64,000 bases of DNA from Paenibacillus_AB hodogayensis (GTDB lineage: Bacteria; Bacillota; Bacilli; Paenibacillales; NBRC-103111), in the NCBI RefSeq assembly GCF_039536325.1, contig NZ_BAAAYO010000009.1:62001-126000 (forward strand), given 5' to 3'. Of this stretch, positions 34,008 through 43,496 are shown one piece after another. Numbering within the stretch: the first letter of the stretch is position 1; each line of letters begins with the position of its first letter. The notes below the pieces were generated by a model. The model was not told where the DNA came from. It made no database searches and saw only the letters and a list, made by a program, of their open reading frames with translations. The translations under genes were made by a program, and so were the position numbers.

Positions 34008-35354
34008 ATGACTCGCATGGACAATCGGGATTGGGAAGAAGCTTTGCTGCTCGCCTTCAAGCATAACTCCGATTTTATCGCAAGAACGGTAAATCTGTTT
34101 AACGATAACGTCAAGGTGTACTATATCCAAACGTTGGTCGAGCTGCCTCCGCTGCTTGCGACGCTGCACCAGATGGCGGCCGGTCCGGAAGAGGACGGTA
34201 CTGCCCTTGGTCGGGTACTGCTTCCTTTCGAGCATGACGCGAACCAGCCCGCCGAGCTGCTTGTCGACGCCATGCTTCAAGGGAAACTGGTCGTATGCCG
34301 CGAATGTTCCGGCAAGCCTGTCATTCTCGATCCCGGCCAGCTTCAGAACAGCCGCTCCGTCACGTCGCCGCAAAACGAAAATCCGCTTCAGTCTTCGTTC
34401 GGCGCCTTTACCGAGGATCTGAACAAAAACATCGGGCTGCTGCGCAAGCATTTAAAGATGAAAGATTTGACGGTCGAAACCGATTATTTGGGCACAAATT
34501 CGCTGAGAAGACTCGCTTTGCTATACGTTGAAGGGAAGGCCAACCGCAAAGTCGTCCGGCAGATCAAGGAGCGGCTGCACCGCAACAAAGGCAACGACGT
34601 ATACAGCTTGACGGATTTGCTCGGCGTACTGGAGCAGCCCAAGTACGTCCTCGTTCCTACTTATTTGTCCACGGAAACCCCGGAGAATGCGGTGCAAAAT
34701 CTACTGGACGGCAAAGTAGTTCTTTTCCTCGACCAGCATCCGTTCGCGCTCATCTTCCCGGCGCTCGTGAAAGATTTGTGGTCCATCAAATCGGACAGCA
34801 ACTACCCTCGCCTGTATGCGTTGTTCTTTTGCTATATCCGGCTTGCCGGAATTTTATTCGCGATTGTCATGCCCGGCTTGTACGTGGTTCTAAATTCCGT
34901 CAATCCCGAACTGCTGCGGATTCAATTGGCGATTTCGGTATCGAAAAGCCGTGAAGGCGTCCCATATCCGTCGCTGGTCGAGGTTCTGATCATGCTTCTC
35001 CTGCTGGAAATGGTCATCGAAGCGACCATCCGGCTGCCGAAGAGCGTCGGCCCGACGATCACGATGATCGGCGGCATTATTCTGGGGCAGGCGATCGTGC
35101 AGGCGAAGCTGGTCAGCAACCTGCTCATCATCATATTGGCCGCGTCAACGATCGCCAACTATACGATGACCGGGTACCTCAATACGATCGGCATTCGTAT
35201 TTATCGGTACGTTGTGCTGATCGTCAGCGCTGTCTTCGGCATATATGGCCTTGAGGCCGCCATCATCGGGCTTTGCATTTATTTTGCCGACCTGAGAACG
35301 TTCTCCGTCCCTTATCTAAGACTCAGCGCGAAAGGAATGCCAGAAGATGAGTAG
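34008..35354 (+). CDS. GerA-type spore germination protein (operon 2)
   Basis: A 448-residue receptor A subunit. The soluble N-terminal part includes an RHL-like stretch DLTVETDYLGTNSLRRLALLYVEGKA. The membrane part has several helices with SREGVPYPSLVEVLIM, RLPKSVGPTITMIGGIILGQAIVQ and IYGLEAAIIGLCIYF. The ATG follows GGGGTGATC. It heads the operon in the classic order A-B-C. The receptor assembled with the next two genes should respond to a nutrient germinant. Confidence 0.93.
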   Translation: MTRMDNRDWEEALLLAFKHNSDFIARTVNLFNDNVKVYYIQTLVELPPLLATLHQMAAGPEEDGTALGRVLLPFEHDANQPAELLVDAMLQGKLVVCRECSGKPVILDPGQLQNSRSVTSPQNENPLQSSFGAFTEDLNKNIGLLRKHLKMKDLTVETDYLGTNSLRRLALLYVEGKANRKVVRQIKERLHRNKGNDVYSLTDLLGVLEQPKYVLVPTYLSTETPENAVQNLLDGKVVLFLDQHPFALIFPALVKDLWSIKSDSNYPRLYALFFCYIRLAGILFAIVMPGLYVVLNSVNPELLRIQLAISVSKSREGVPYPSLVEVLIMLLLLEMVIEATIRLPKSVGPTITMIGGIILGQAIVQAKLVSNLLIIILAASTIANYTMTGYLNTIGIRIYRYVVLIVSAVFGIYGLEAAIIGLCIYFADLRTFSVPYLRLSAKGMPEDE

Positions 35355-36411
35355 ACGGCTGGTTTTCGTGTTATTCGTGCAAATCCACCTAGCCGCGATG
35401 TCCTCCAATTTCGCAGTAAAAATTTTGGAGGCCACGTCCAGAGGGCACTGGGAAGCGATTGCCGTCGGCTGCTTGCTGGAAGCGGGGCTGGTCGCCATCT
35501 ATTTGCGCGGCTTGTCGGCCTTTCCCGGCAAGACGATCGCCGACATCCTAGGCGAAACGTTCGGAGTCTGGGGAACGCGGCTGATACTTGCTCCCCTCAT
35601 TCTGTTTCTGTTTATTCATATCTTGCTGCTGTTCCGGTACCAGATTACGCAGATCAATATCGTACTGCTTCCCCAAACTCCGTTATGGGCGCCGGCTCTT
35701 CTTTATTTGGCGATTTCCCTGTATGCGGCCGTCAAAGGGATCAAGGTAATCGCCCGGTTGAGCGTGGCGCTGCTGTTCGTTTTTGTTCCGTTCGTCCTGT
35801 TTTCGTTGTTTATCAGCTACGCCAACTTCGATTATCGGAACATGTTTCCGATTTGGGACCCTCAGCTTCATTTTGTAAAAAGCCCCTCCTTCTATGTCAG
35901 TCTGTTGTCCTCCTCCGGCTTTTTGTTTCTCGGCTTGCTTCCGCCCGGTAAGCCGTTGCAATGGCGGGTTGTATGGCCGGCTATGCTCATTTTGGCGGCG
36001 TTTTATTTGTCGTTCGTCTACACCCCGCTATTGATTTTTGGTCAGGAGACGGCACTGCTTTTACAGTTCCCCACCGTGATGGCCTCGGATACGGTCGACC
36101 TGGAATGGATCGTTTTCGACTGGCTGCCCGCTTTTTTTGTTGTCGCCTCCAGCGCACTCGGCACCCTGGAAGTATCCCTATTGCTGTGGATGACAATTGC
36201 GTTGACGAAGAAGCTGTTCATTCCTGCTAAGGAGAAGTGGATTGCCCTCGCCGTAGGCATAGCCGCCTATGTGCTTTTTTTTCAAATTCCAAATCTGCAG
36301 GTGCTGAACCGGTACTACTCCTGGAGCACGTATTTATTGCTGTACAGCATCCTGGTCATCCCGCTCGCAACCTATGCATCGGGAATACGGAAAAGGAGGG
36401 CGTCCGTATGA
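35347..36411 (+). CDS. GerB-type spore germination permease (operon 2)
   Basis: A 354-residue permease-like membrane protein with about ten helices, of the GerAB family. It starts eight bases before the end of gerA, with a short ribosome site inside that gene, and its stop overlaps the gerC ATG (ATGA). Unlike the operon 1 and 3 copies it lacks the QFFIMTFGLTVGTS-type opening and begins VLFVQIHLAAMSSNF. It is expected to bind germinant as the B subunit. No small two-helix gene is present in this operon. Confidence 0.88.
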   Translation: MSRRLVFVLFVQIHLAAMSSNFAVKILEATSRGHWEAIAVGCLLEAGLVAIYLRGLSAFPGKTIADILGETFGVWGTRLILAPLILFLFIHILLLFRYQITQINIVLLPQTPLWAPALLYLAISLYAAVKGIKVIARLSVALLFVFVPFVLFSLFISYANFDYRNMFPIWDPQLHFVKSPSFYVSLLSSSGFLFLGLLPPGKPLQWRVVWPAMLILAAFYLSFVYTPLLIFGQETALLLQFPTVMASDTVDLEWIVFDWLPAFFVVASSALGTLEVSLLLWMTIALTKKLFIPAKEKWIALAVGIAAYVLFFQIPNLQVLNRYYSWSTYLLLYSILVIPLATYASGIRKRRASV

Positions 36412-37469
36412 ATCCCGCCTCTTGGAAACGCCTTCTGCTTGCTCTTTGGTGCATCCCTCTCTTGACCTTGAGCGGCTGTTGGGATGTGAAAGATATTAAT
36501 AAGCGTTACCTGCCTGTGGTCATGGGCGTTGACGAGGGAGAGAAAGAAGCGTACCGGGTTATTTTACAGATTCCGACCGTCAGGGGCGGGACGCAAATAT
36601 TGGAGGACGAGGCGAAGTCGATCAGCAAGGCGATTGATCAGATCCGGACAAAGGCGGAGAAAAGCATCGATCTTCTGCACCTGCGGTTATTCCTGATTAG
36701 CGAACGGCTCGCCAAAAAAGGGATCGGAGATGTCGTCGATTTCGCGATCCGGGCCGACGATATTTCCATTAAAGGCATGGTCGGCATCGTACAGGGAAAA
36801 TTCGAGAAGACGCTGTATCATCAAGTGAAGCCGACGCCGGAAGTATCGTCGTACGATTATTTTAGCGAGGAATCGGGCTGGACGCCAAGCGTAACGATTG
36901 ACCGTCTGTGGGAGGCTTACCGGAGCATTCATTCTTATACCGAAGACATGCCCGCTCCTTTAATCGAGGCGGGAACGGACACGCTGTTCATCTTCAAAGG
37001 CTCGGCGATCATGCAAGGCGATAAGATGATCGGTATGGTCTCTCCGGACGAAACGATGATTCTCAATGTATTCCAGGAGAAATATACGGGGGGCACGATT
37101 GAAGTCGCCCAGGATACGAGCGTTCTGATTAAAAAGGCGAAGGTGAGGCATGAAAAAAGCTGGACGGCTGCCGGTCCCCGGTTGAAAAGCAGCATTGCGC
37201 TCGATATCGTCGTGACCGAGAGCAAGGAAGACGAAAGCAACGAGGAAATAGCCCGTAAAATCAAGCAACTGATCGAGATGCGAGCCGCGGAAATTGTGCT
37301 CAAACTGCACAAATTAAAATCGGACACGCTAAGCACCGGGCAAATTTTCCGGCCGATGCTGACAGAGGATCAGCTCAAGAACTGGAAAACGGAATGGTAT
37401 CCGAAGCTGAAGCACGAAATCAGCTGCCAAGTGCGCATCCGGGACAGCATTTACTTTAAAGAAACGTGA
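36408..37469 (+). CDS. Ger(x)C family germination lipoprotein (operon 2)
   Basis: A 353-residue lipoprotein with signal peptide and LTLSGC lipobox (Cys 24), then WDVKDINKRYLPVVMGVD. The ATG is preceded by AAAGGAGG and overlaps the gerB stop as ATGA. The C-terminal domain includes VVTESKEDESNEEIARKIKQ and ends in YPKLKHEISCQVRIRDS. It completes operon 2. Shorter than the operon 1 copy by about 50 residues. Confidence 0.9.
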   Translation: MNPASWKRLLLALWCIPLLTLSGCWDVKDINKRYLPVVMGVDEGEKEAYRVILQIPTVRGGTQILEDEAKSISKAIDQIRTKAEKSIDLLHLRLFLISERLAKKGIGDVVDFAIRADDISIKGMVGIVQGKFEKTLYHQVKPTPEVSSYDYFSEESGWTPSVTIDRLWEAYRSIHSYTEDMPAPLIEAGTDTLFIFKGSAIMQGDKMIGMVSPDETMILNVFQEKYTGGTIEVAQDTSVLIKKAKVRHEKSWTAAGPRLKSSIALDIVVTESKEDESNEEIARKIKQLIEMRAAEIVLKLHKLKSDTLSTGQIFRPMLTEDQLKNWKTEWYPKLKHEISCQVRIRDSIYFKET

Positions 37470-37499
37470 CCGCTGCGGCAGTCTTTGGCGGATGTCAAT

Positions 37500-37540
37500 A
37501 AGCCCCCGTCCCCGCTTCTTCGCGGAGACGGGGGCTTACG
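37500..37540. terminator. Terminator hairpin between convergent genes
   Basis: AAGCCCCCGTC pairs with GACGGGGGCTT around a short inner hairpin. On the minus strand the stem is followed by ATTGACATCC, without a T-run. On the plus strand TACGCTCATTA follows, also weak. Position favours a shared transcription end. Confidence 0.55.
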
Positions 37541-37544
37541 CTCA

Positions 37545-40500
37545 TTACTCGCTCACTACCACGTTATCGAAGTCCGCCGAGGACGATGTTCTCAGGCCGA
37601 TTTTGCCCCCCGCTAGCGAACCGTCCGTCGTCTGGATCAGCCGAACCCCGTTCACGAACCCGGACAGCGATGTCCCTGCGAAGGTCAGCTGCAGCATGTA
37701 ACAGCGATCGGGCTGCGGTGCGAGCAGCACGGACTGGAGCAGCGCTATGGAGCCGGCCGCTTTTTTATACAGCTTCAGTCGGCCCTCAGGCTCGCTAAGC
37801 TGCAAATAATAGAAGTTGTTGCCGTCCTTGTACCGGCCGATCAGATCGATCCGACTGCCGGAGGCGATGCCGGTCGGAATGACGTCCGCCCGGACGGAAT
37901 AATCGCTCCATCCGGTATTGCCGGCAACGGTCGAACCACCATCGGGAGACGATTGGCGGTATACGCGGCCATAGACGTCCGAGGTGACTGTCCACGTCCC
38001 TCCTGTAGGCGTCCAGCGGTCGGCATTGCCGCTTTCGAAGCCGTCGGCCCACAGCGGCGGCGTCCCTGGACGGATCGTGTACCGTTTCGTCCCTTCGCTT
38101 TGACTGACCGCGACCTGGAACGTAATCGTGCCGTTCGTTACGACCGAAGGAACGACGGCTCCTTCCACCGTCACTTCCGCCTGCTCCGCCGAAAAGCCCG
38201 CCGGAGGCGTAATCGTTACCAGACCGCCGCTCTTGCCAGCAATGCGGCCCGTAATCGCCGACGGGTCGGCGGCGCTCGCGCTGATACCGAACTCTCCGCC
38301 CGACCGTTCCAGCGTAAAGCCGGACAGTCCGACCTTCGTTCCGTCGAACAAGGCGATGCCCTGAGGCCCGGCATATCCGGTCCGACCCTGGAAGACGGCC
38401 GATCCGGCAATCACGTCCAGCGCCGCCCCATCGCTTCCGGCGGCATACACGTACTCGCTGCCGTTCACGATCGCGCCATATGCGGCTGACGTGACGGTAA
38501 CCGGTTGAGGCGCGACAATATGCAGCTGGTCCCCCGCCCCTCCTTTGACGGCATGAATATCCGGATTTTCGCCCGTATACCGATAGCCGGAGTTGTTCCA
38601 ATAAAACGACCCGGAAGCATTGCCCGCCATGTCGTCATAAATGGCGATATAATCGTCGCGCAGCATCATGACCCCGCGGGCCAAATAAGGCGCGCCTCTT
38701 CCCTCAGCCCGGAAATATTGGGCGAAATCGAAGTCGTACAAAACGCCGTCAAGCGCATGCTCGCCGAGCGACTCGGACTTGCCGTCCGGGACGAAAGCCG
38801 GCAGCAGCTTGACGTTCAGCCCGTCTCCGCTCGCCTCCGAATCGTTCCAGCTTTGCCGCTTGCCCTTGGCCGCATACAACACCGTGCCGTTGGCCGCCGC
38901 ATGCCAGCGGTAGCCGGGGCCGACAAGTTGCTGCACGTTGACGTACGCTTCGTGCGGGCCGCCGAAGTCGTAGCGCATGATCGCTCCGTAGTCCTGGAAC
39001 AGCATGGAGCCCAATTCGGGCTTCACGCCCTGCGTTCCTTTGGTGATACTCCAGAGCAAATTGTCGCCGAGCCGCACGTTTGCCGGATTGGCGCTTTGCT
39101 GAAGAGCCTTCGCCAGATCCGGGAACAGATTGTCGAATTCCCCTCCCGGCAAATCCTTATCCGTCGCGTGAGCGCCCTGCGGCGGCAGCTGGCGGATGCC
39201 GCCCTCCGTCGGCACGAGCATGGCGATGTTCCAGTACATCCAGTCGCGGAACTTCGGATTGTCGAATAGATCCGTACCGTCGTACTGCTTCATCCCCTCA
39301 TAGGCCGACATCGCCGGGCGAAGTGAGGCCAGGCTGTACGTGGACGAATTCTCGTACCAGCGTCCCCCGCTCGCATGGGTGGACGGATTGGAAGGCCTTG
39401 TGAAGTAGCTCACCCACTCTTGGTAAAACGCCATAAACTCCCGCTTCCAATCAGCCGCATCCGGATGCTCGGGGAACATGCCCGCCGTAATGGCGACAGC
39501 CTGCTTGCCATCGATGATGAAGTTGGCGTGACCGGCCAGCATCGACTTGTGCGGGAAGTTGATATCCCCGGCGGACAAGTAAGCATTAAAGGCCACTAGC
39601 GCTCTCGCCTGCTGCCGCTGGGCCGGCGTCCAGCTCCATCGGCTGTTCGCATACTGAAGCAAGGCATTGCGGTCGTTGCGCTGCGAATACGAGCCGTCCA
39701 AATACCGTTCGACGTAAAGATCGAATTTGTATTTGCGGTTATAGTCGTTCCAGTCCTTGAACGTGACGGTTTCGTTGGCTGACATCGTCGTCTCGTTTCC
39801 GGGCAGATCGATCCGGATATTCGGCTGCTCCTCCCAATCGAGCACGCGGTCCTTCATTTTGTTCAAGCTGAATTCGGTCAGCTTCTGGAACAGCCGCACC
39901 TCGGGGCCGGCTCCCCATAAGCTGCTGTACGTATAGCCGTTGAAGGAGGAATTGGCCAGCCAAGACTGGCCCTTGTAAGCAGCCGTCGAGCCTTTTACGA
40001 CCACGTCCGCCCGGTCGATCAAGCCAAGCGCCCAGTGCCGCTCGCTGCCTTCCAGCTTCGTGATCATGTACTTGTCTCCGCCATAGCTGTAGAAGTTCAG
40101 GTTGTGCTCCCCGGCAGAGTTGTAATAGTAACGCCGTGCGGTTTTCCAGTCTTCGTTGCGGTACAGGCTGAACATCAAGGCATTTGCGCCGTCGTCTTTC
40201 CAAAACACGGTCGAGCGCATTACGCCGTAGTTGTTCACCCAATAAAGACCAAGCTCGTAAGGCAGCTTGCCGGTCGCAGTCAGCTTGTCGTTAAACTTGC
40301 CGGAATAAGCCGGCGTGTACCCGCCGTTGCTGACGACAAGACGTCCATCCGGATCGAGCCCGTTCATCATTGAAAATTTGAAATAGACTTTGTCGTTGCT
40401 CGTGAACCCTTCGATCGTCTCGTCAACCGTGACGTGCTGCTCGTTGTGCTGCACGGTCAGCGCCACCTTGTAGCTCTTGCCGCCGGTAAACAAATAGCTG

Positions 40501-43235
40501 ACCTCGTACTTCAACGACAGCGCTCCCCGCTCTACAACGCGTCCGGTAACCGACAGCACCTGAATGGCCGTAGTCGCGGTCAGCGCGCCAGCCCCGGTCC
40601 AGTTCGCCCCGTCGCGCGCGATCGCGACGATCGGCGCTTTCGCCTGGCCGATATCGGCGCCTGCGCCGTACGAGACAGTGCCGTACGGCACTTTGATCTG
40701 CTGGCCGTTCGCCGCCAGCGTAGCCGTCCCGTCGTGATTGTCCGTCAAGGCGATTCGTTGTGTCGAGGCGGACGCGTCGTAGGCCGGATCGTAGTCCAGC
40801 ATGAAGCCGCGGATGCCTTTTTTCGCCAGAGCCGTACGGAAGCGAAGCGTCGCTCCGGACAAATACCCTTGGGCATTCTCGGGTGCGTCGGCAAGCTCAT
40901 ATTCGACGGGCGTACCGTCATCGGCGGTCAGCTTCAAGCCGTTCTTCTTCACCGTATTCGCCGGGAAGACGAGCGGATAGCTCAGAAGCTCCTCGGGAAA
41001 ATCGTACAAATCCATGTAATCCCGCAGCACGAACACGCGGCTCCAAATGCCGGCCCCTGCCGCCGGGACCGTGACAGTCGCGGAAGCCGCCAGCCCGCCG
41101 TCCTCGGCCCTCGCCGTGACGACAGCCTGACCGCTGCTTTTTGCCACAACGACTCCCGTCTGATCGATCTCGGCTACGGAGGCGTCGCTCGTGCTCCAGC
41201 GGATACGGTCCTTGTGCGTGGCATTCGCCGGCAGCACGCTTGGGATTAGCGTCTCCGCCTTGCCAGGCGCCAGTGTCATCGCCGACTTGTTCAGCGCGAA
41301 GCTGGCTATCGCCGTCTTCGTGACAGTCACCGTGGCCGCAACCGTCAATCCGCCGTCGCGAGTCCTGACGGTGACGACCGCTTGGCCGGCGCGAACGCCG
41401 CGGACGATGCCCTTCTCGTCGACCTTCGCCACGCTCGGATCGCTGGAGCTCCATTCTACGGTTTTGTCGGTCGTATCCGCAGGCAGCACCGTGGCGGACA
41501 GCCGTTCCGTTTTCCATTCGGCGAGCGACAGCGCGGGTTTGTTCAGCGTGACGCCAGTCGGATGGCGGACGACCACCTGCACCTCGGTCTGCGCGGTATG
41601 GGCTCCGTCCCGCGTCGTCAATGTAATGACGGTGCTCCCTTCGCGGACGCCGCTCACCTTGCCGTATTCGTCGATCGAGACGATTCCCGGATTCGAGTTG
41701 GACCAGGAGACGGTCAAATCTTTGGCGTTCTGGGGCGCTATCGTATAATTGAGCATGCTCGAGGAGCCGACAGCCAGCTCGATCCGGCTCGCGCTCGCCG
41801 CAATGCCGCTGACTGGAATCGGCGGCAGATCGTTGTAAATCGCCTGAATCTCAGCCTCCGTAAGCGCTTTATTGTACAGCTTGATTTCATCGATCGTCCC
41901 TTTGTGGAAGAAAGCCTCTTCTCCGCGTCCGATTAGCACATTGCTGGTCGGCACCGGCAGCGGTCCGTTAAACGTCGCCTTGCCCGCTAGCTTGCCGTCC
42001 GTATACAGGGAAATCGTTTTTGAGCTTAGCTCCCACGTCGCGGCCAGATGCATCCATTTCCCCCAACGCGTCGTCTGGGCGAAATAGCTGCTGATCGCCT
42101 CATGGGTCGTTTCGTTTTTAAAGGTGTACATCAACCGGGTTCCGCCTGACTCGAAGCCTAGCTCGAAGCCGTTGCCGGTTATACGGAACCCGTCGGTCCA
42201 GGATATAAATCGGTGTCGTCCTGTGACGGTCTGCTCATCGGGCCGAATCCACATTGCCACGGAAAGCGCATCGGTGAGCTGATAATCGGAGGCCGGGCCG
42301 GCGTTGACGTACGCGTTGGTACCGTTGAATTCCAGCCCGCTGCCGACCCGTCCGTTCGGCGTTAGCTGGGCGTTCGTGACGGTCGCTGTATGGCCATTTC
42401 CGGACATATCCGCCACCTTGCCGTCGGTTACCTGCTCGAAGTTCCAATGAGCGACCAGGCCGCGGATAGGCGAGTTCGGGCCGGACACATACGGCACTTC
42501 GTACACGGCCAGATTTTTCACGGCAAACGCTTCAGGCGTCCCTTCGGGCTCGACCCGCACTGCAAAACATAGACGCAGACTCGTAATGTGCTTCGCCCCG
42601 CCGTTCGGAATGATGGCGAATTTCAGGGCGGGAACGTCAGCGTCGTTAATCGTTCCGAACGTCGTGTTATTGCCCGGCTGCTGGCCGAAATACGCATTCG
42701 CGCGGAAAATGCTCGGCTGCCCGGTCGGGTATCGAGGAACCGTTACCCCGTTGTCATGCCCGACGAATTCGATGACCGCCTGTATGCCCGACGGCACCGG
42801 AGCGCTGCTGGCCGCTGTGCGTAGCGTCTGGAATTCGTAGACGAACACCGCCGGATCGCTGCCGACCGGCAAATCGTAGACGGCGTTGATCCGCTTGACG
42901 AGACGGCTCTGCGCGCCGATCGGGGCACAGAACGAGCTGCCGCTGTTGGCGGCGCCGCCCGGACCGAACGCGGATGTATCGCGGAACTCGACCGCATAGC
43001 CGCTGCCCGGCGTATACACCATCTGCGTCACTCCGCCGGTTGCGTTGGAGTTCGCGACGAACGGGTTGACGCCGTTCGTGAATGCGCTGTCAAAATCGCC
43101 GGCCAATACATTCCCGCTCGGGTCGTAAGCTTGTGCGACCTCGATGGGAATAAACGGAACGAGACCCGCCCATTGGGCGAACAGCAGCGCGGCTACGAGC
43201 AGCGATGCCGCCCAACGTCTGTACGTGCGCATCAT
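37545..43235 (-). CDS. Large secreted polysaccharide lyase-like protein with LamG and Ig-like domains
   Basis: A 1,896-residue exported protein (signal peptide about 1-35). In order: a beta-rich N-terminal region; a LamG/concanavalin A-like domain at about 262-467 (HWNFEQVTDGKVADMSGNGH); three bacterial Ig-like (Big2) domains at about 473-725, each with ATVTV-type ends; a module starting IWSRVFVLRDYMDLYDFPEE near 732; a helical toroid-like part around 1180-1330 (HANFIIDGKQAVAITAGMFP, YENSSTYSLAS); a beta-sandwich part; and a C-terminal LamG-like module from about 1730. The layout fits heparinase II/III or related uronate lyases. Catalytic residues are not assigned. The ATG follows AAAGGAG. 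It ends the operon after the sugar importer. Confidence 0.85.
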   Translation of the reverse strand: MMRTYRRWAASLLVAALLFAQWAGLVPFIPIEVAQAYDPSGNVLAGDFDSAFTNGVNPFVANSNATGGVTQMVYTPGSGYAVEFRDTSAFGPGGAANSGSSFCAPIGAQSRLVKRINAVYDLPVGSDPAVFVYEFQTLRTAASSAPVPSGIQAVIEFVGHDNGVTVPRYPTGQPSIFRANAYFGQQPGNNTTFGTINDADVPALKFAIIPNGGAKHITSLRLCFAVRVEPEGTPEAFAVKNLAVYEVPYVSGPNSPIRGLVAHWNFEQVTDGKVADMSGNGHTATVTNAQLTPNGRVGSGLEFNGTNAYVNAGPASDYQLTDALSVAMWIRPDEQTVTGRHRFISWTDGFRITGNGFELGFESGGTRLMYTFKNETTHEAISSYFAQTTRWGKWMHLAATWELSSKTISLYTDGKLAGKATFNGPLPVPTSNVLIGRGEEAFFHKGTIDEIKLYNKALTEAEIQAIYNDLPPIPVSGIAASASRIELAVGSSSMLNYTIAPQNAKDLTVSWSNSNPGIVSIDEYGKVSGVREGSTVITLTTRDGAHTAQTEVQVVVRHPTGVTLNKPALSLAEWKTERLSATVLPADTTDKTVEWSSSDPSVAKVDEKGIVRGVRAGQAVVTVRTRDGGLTVAATVTVTKTAIASFALNKSAMTLAPGKAETLIPSVLPANATHKDRIRWSTSDASVAEIDQTGVVVAKSSGQAVVTARAEDGGLAASATVTVPAAGAGIWSRVFVLRDYMDLYDFPEELLSYPLVFPANTVKKNGLKLTADDGTPVEYELADAPENAQGYLSGATLRFRTALAKKGIRGFMLDYDPAYDASASTQRIALTDNHDGTATLAANGQQIKVPYGTVSYGAGADIGQAKAPIVAIARDGANWTGAGALTATTAIQVLSVTGRVVERGALSLKYEVSYLFTGGKSYKVALTVQHNEQHVTVDETIEGFTSNDKVYFKFSMMNGLDPDGRLVVSNGGYTPAYSGKFNDKLTATGKLPYELGLYWVNNYGVMRSTVFWKDDGANALMFSLYRNEDWKTARRYYYNSAGEHNLNFYSYGGDKYMITKLEGSERHWALGLIDRADVVVKGSTAAYKGQSWLANSSFNGYTYSSLWGAGPEVRLFQKLTEFSLNKMKDRVLDWEEQPNIRIDLPGNETTMSANETVTFKDWNDYNRKYKFDLYVERYLDGSYSQRNDRNALLQYANSRWSWTPAQRQQARALVAFNAYLSAGDINFPHKSMLAGHANFIIDGKQAVAITAGMFPEHPDAADWKREFMAFYQEWVSYFTRPSNPSTHASGGRWYENSSTYSLASLRPAMSAYEGMKQYDGTDLFDNPKFRDWMYWNIAMLVPTEGGIRQLPPQGAHATDKDLPGGEFDNLFPDLAKALQQSANPANVRLGDNLLWSITKGTQGVKPELGSMLFQDYGAIMRYDFGGPHEAYVNVQQLVGPGYRWHAAANGTVLYAAKGKRQSWNDSEASGDGLNVKLLPAFVPDGKSESLGEHALDGVLYDFDFAQYFRAEGRGAPYLARGVMMLRDDYIAIYDDMAGNASGSFYWNNSGYRYTGENPDIHAVKGGAGDQLHIVAPQPVTVTSAAYGAIVNGSEYVYAAGSDGAALDVIAGSAVFQGRTGYAGPQGIALFDGTKVGLSGFTLERSGGEFGISASAADPSAITGRIAGKSGGLVTITPPAGFSAEQAEVTVEGAVVPSVVTNGTITFQVAVSQSEGTKRYTIRPGTPPLWADGFESGNADRWTPTGGTWTVTSDVYGRVYRQSSPDGGSTVAGNTGWSDYSVRADVIPTGIASGSRIDLIGRYKDGNNFYYLQLSEPEGRLKLYKKAAGSIALLQSVLLAPQPDRCYMLQLTFAGTSLSGFVNGVRLIQTTDGSLAGGKIGLRTSSSADFDNVVVSE

Positions 43236-43301
43236 CAGAATCACTCCTTTCGATATGTAAACGCCACGTGCCGCGTACGCCGTTTCACCCGACAACGGAT
43301 G

Positions 43302-43328
43302 CGCCCGCCGGATCGGTTCCGGCGGGCG
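43302..43328 (-). other. Strong hairpin between binding-protein and lyase genes
   Basis: CGCCCGCCGGA (43302-43312) and TCCGGCGGGCG (43318-43328) form an 11-bp GC-rich stem with a five-base loop. No T-run follows on the minus strand. Such hairpins often stabilise the upstream mRNA or reduce read-through, which would let the binding protein be made in excess. Confidence 0.5.
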
Positions 43329-43496
43329 TCAAGGCATCCTTGCGTATCGGGTTTGGACGTATGCAGGTCGTGCGAGCGTTTCATGGTCGGACCGCGGGCA
43401 TTCGCGGCGGCTGCGGGCGTTTCCCGCTTGAGTCGCGGGTGTCCGCACGACTACGCGTATCCCGCAGCTCTTACGGCCGGCTCGCTTCTCCTCCGG

